From NCBI GenBank assembly GCA_005406025.1, contig BGZK01002093.1, positions 1 through 64,000 of the forward strand: a stretch of DNA of 64,000 nt, in the 5' to 3' direction. The notes beneath the pieces are model-generated. The model did no database searches and was not told the DNA's origin. It was given only the letters and a program-made list of their open reading frames with translations. The translations under genes and the position numbers were made by a program. Shown here one piece after another: positions 61,701 through 64,000 of this stretch. How positions within the stretch are numbered: position 1 is the stretch's first letter; every line of letters begins with the position of its first letter. Source of the DNA: Eumeta japonica. Taxonomy: Eukaryota > Arthropoda > Insecta > Lepidoptera > Psychidae.

Positions 61701-62467
61701 TGTGTTTGTCCGGAGTAACCTTCGAAGCGGCTTAGTCAATCTTGATGTGAGTTGTACTTTTCGTCTCAAAAATATTTAAGTTTCCGCATGAAAATAAAAA
61801 AAATATTTAAAGATGGGATTACTGGTATTGTATTGAATCGAAAGTGAAAATCCTATCACAATCGAGGACTCGACCGGAATACGTATTGAACTGCAAACAC
61901 GATCAGAATTGAGACCTTAATCGAGAAACGGGCTGAGATTGAAACCGAAAGCAGCAGCGGGGTCAAGATTGGTAGCAGTACCAGGATCGGAATAATGACG
62001 GGCACAGCGTTATCTGTCGATATAAAAAGTATAGCTATTCATTCTATGTTCACGATGTCGGACCGCGTGCGAAAGACAGTATATTAATTTATAAATTCTC
62101 AATGCCAATTCCAACTAACTACTTCAGTTTCACGTGATGCATGAACTCCACAGGCATTCCTTTTAATCGCCGTTCCTTATCTTTCTATTTATATCATCAA
62201 CACTGCACTGTGACAGAAATAGCGACTTATCTTTCCATAAGCATTGATTATATTTTACTGAATATGTCACTATATTGATTGTTACAGTGAAGATTTGTTG
62301 CAGATATATCTCGAAAGACAGCCAAGAATATACTACGATTATGCGATGTCAGATTCTCCAAGATGCGTCCGTGCGGTCTATTCGTGGTGGACGCCGCTCT
62401 GCCACTACGGCTGTTAGGCCTGGTCGCCACCTACTGCATTGTGCTGCTACAGTTTGCATTTTTGTAA
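58778..62467 (+). CDS. gustatory receptor 7, intact, 381 aa
   Basis: Candidate taste receptor of the insect seven-transmembrane GR channel family. Exons are 58778-59506 (MSRSNERLLNNALNADFQHM; 243 codons), 59579-59659 (ILSYILSTFINILVSLQIII, EWAKDVK), 61232-61403 (PSEIYLEMSIMYILTVAW ... DLSPER plus one base) and 62304-62467 (MRPCGLFVVDAALPLRLLGL, TYCIVLLQFAFL, TAA). Introns are 72, 1572 and 900 nt, all GT-AG, phases 0, 0 and 1. TM1-4 lie at roughly residues 52-72, 90-110, 130-152 and 160-186; TM5 is in exon 2, TM6 in exon 3, TM7 and the TY.....QF signature at residues 370-381. The start ATG aligns with those of the paralogues. It is the best-preserved plus-strand copy. MRPCGL replaces the usual MRVCGL. 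Confidence 0.93.
59660..61231. other. intron 2 of receptor 7
   Basis: 1572 nt of AT-rich sequence. No nested gene or clear mobile element was recognised. Confidence 0.5.
61680..62060 (+). repeat. dispersed repeat copy with purine-rich body, intron 3 of receptor 7
   Basis: The head GTTTGTCTGTGTGTTTGTCC and CGAAGCGGCTTAGTCAATC is followed by an AT-rich stretch. The body then has GACTCGACCGGAATACG, GATCAGAATTGAGACC and CAGGATCGGAATAATGACGG, and the end is near TGTCGATATAAAAAG and GACCGCGTGCGAAAGACAG. It has the same layout as 52860-53300. Confidence 0.5.
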
Positions 62468-62646
62468 TATATTGCACATCATCACATTCAAACATTCAAT
62501 CATCGGGTATCAGCAGCATGACAATCGCTACGGTCATGACGATTGGACCACAGGGCTCGTCAAGCACCCGCTCGTTTCAGACGAATTCAGCTCCCGCATT
62601 AGTAAAATATTTTAAATTAATTTACTTAGCAGGTCGGGAGGGGATT

Positions 62647-62652
62647 AATAAA
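62647..62652 (+). promoter_or_regulatory. polyadenylation signal AATAAA, receptor 7
   Basis: AATAAA occurs 180 nt after the receptor 7 stop codon, within a flank conserved with receptor 3. Confidence 0.4.
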
Positions 62653-62879
62653 AAGGTGATGTTGTAACTTTGATTTTTGGTGACACTAATACTTTTAATA
62701 GCACCAGCACAGCAAACACTTATGTATGTATATGCATGTATTTAACTAAATATATGTATTTTTTACGAAATGTTTATTTTATTTATTCCAGGTGCTTATA
62801 AAAAAAAATCTTAACACAGACGAAAATGCGAGAGAATACATTTTATGCGTTTTAACGTTCACGCTCTCTCTCTAATGTT

Positions 62880-63130
62880 AATCAAAGTAGAATCAATGCG
62901 GTGGGAATAGGATCTTTGCGTAATGTGTGTGGAGTGTCTCTGAAAGATAGATGTAGGAACAGTGACGTCAGAGAGAGGTGTGCTTTAAAAGGTGGTGTAG
63001 TGACTAAGGAACAAAAGTTATGTTGCTGTGGGTTGGCCATCTGACAGGATGAATGAAAGTAGACTGACAAAACAAATCTATAGAGCAAATGTGTGTGGCA
63101 GAAAGGTCGACAATTTTTCGCCGATACATT
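62880..63130 (+). mobile_element. LINE carboxy-end relic
   Basis: The plus strand reads SLRNVCGVSLKDRCRNSDVR, ERCALKGGVVT and, after frameshifts, RLTKQIYRA-like sequence. This matches the conserved carboxy end of reverse transcriptase polyproteins (CGVSLKDR.RNSDVRE..GLKEDVVT). It is the best-preserved of three copies in the window. Confidence 0.65.
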
Positions 63131-64000
63131 GACGTTAAGGGAATCATACTATAAATCGAATCTTTCGAAGAGTTTTATGGAGCAAATTCACCCAATACTT
63201 CTCTAAGAACGATTCTAATGTCACATCTTCCGTAACACATCGCTTTTCTTTAATAATTTAATTCTTCGGATTTTGAATCATAGTTACGCACATTACCTTT
63301 TGATTTATTTAGGAAATTATATTATAGAATTATAATTATATAATTAATAAAATAAAAATATTATAATAATTAGAGATAACTTTTAAAATTTTGCCAAAAT
63401 GAAGAAAAACGATAAATTAATTATGTGTTCAAGTTTAACTTGAATAACTTTTGAAGGAATGAGTTTATAAAAAAAATCATCTAATACCTTTTTGAAGAGC
63501 GTCAAAATCCTTATAATAATACTTAATGGTCTTACCTATTTATATAGCCGTGTTATTTAAATGGAAAATTAAAATACGCAATGAGCGACCTCTAAATATT
63601 AATATTAACAGTTATTCTTTTTATAGGCATCTTTTTACACCTCCCCGGTAGTTTAAATGTGGGAGTTTCAAAAAAAATAGACGATGTTTTTGAAACAGCC
63701 TAATACATATATAATTAGTTTAAGGTTTGAGTTGCTCCTCTTGAGTAGCTTCCAGGGCGTGCGTTGCTTTATTATTTAAAGTATTTAACTTACAATGTAT
63801 TTTCATTGTACTAGTCTATGCATAAATACGTAAAAACAAAACAGTTCAGAACGTTTTCTTTGTCTCTTTTTCAGTAAAATTTCTTTTCCTATTTAGTGGC
63901 TATTAACGCACTTTAGCGTTATCATGAAAAATTTTGAAAACAGTTTTTTCCTGACCTTGAGCATACATTCGAATTCTTTATTCAGAAGCCTCTAACAATC
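63131..64000. other. intergenic, nothing recognised
   Basis: AT-rich DNA to the window edge with no supported feature. Confidence 0.4.

Noticed and set aside
1..64000. CRISPR array, bacterial operons, ribosome binding sites
   Set aside because: The window is insect nuclear DNA with spliced genes; no regularly spaced short repeats of the CRISPR type occur.

Overview
This window is AT-rich eukaryotic nuclear DNA from an insect, most likely a moth or butterfly. Its only recognisable host gene family is a tandem array of insect gustatory receptor (GR) genes, seven-transmembrane chemoreceptors. Every exon 4 in the array ends in the family signature TYCIVLLQF. The insect placement follows from the GR family. 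The lepidopteran placement is an inference from the transposable-element relics (non-LTR elements and a repeat ending in a GCCGCGG-type tail) and was not tested against a database.

Seven GR loci are present. The shared plan is four coding exons: exon 1 (729 nt in complete copies), exon 2 (81 nt, always 27 codons), exon 3 (172 nt in complete copies) and exon 4 (164 nt). Intron phases are 0, 0 and 1. Two loci are fully open and encode 381 residues each: the minus-strand gene at 46254-48924 and the plus-strand gene at 58778-62467. The locus at 1166-3332 is intact except for a 2-nt lesion in exon 3. The loci at 13695-20236 and 22462-31907 keep all four exons but carry several frameshifts, and the first has also lost a splice acceptor. 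The loci at 41089-41734 and about 52163-52583 are decayed exon 1 relics. The array therefore shows birth and death of receptor genes at every stage.

Layout: 1-3.3 kb receptor 1; 3.3-13.7 kb intergenic DNA with two LINE relics and two orphan coding fragments; 13.7-20.2 kb receptor 2, whose introns hold a degenerate minisatellite and a TA run; 22.5-31.9 kb receptor 3, whose last intron holds a 6.5-kb DNA transposon with about 665-bp terminal inverted repeats; 33.3-34.0 kb a short tandem repeat; 35.6-38.3 and 53.8-56.3 kb the two arms of a large inverted repeat that brackets receptors 4, 5 and 6; 57.9 kb a tRNA-Asp-like pseudogene; 58.8-62.5 kb receptor 7; then LINE remnants.

The least expected item is the transposon inside receptor 3. 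Its decayed coding region carries, in order, a Cys-rich start, an XPG/FEN-1-like series of motifs (FNG, VFDRY, EAE, VDTD, GCDT..IGKK) and a C-terminal CxC cluster. This suggests a mobile element built around a flap-nuclease-like protein.
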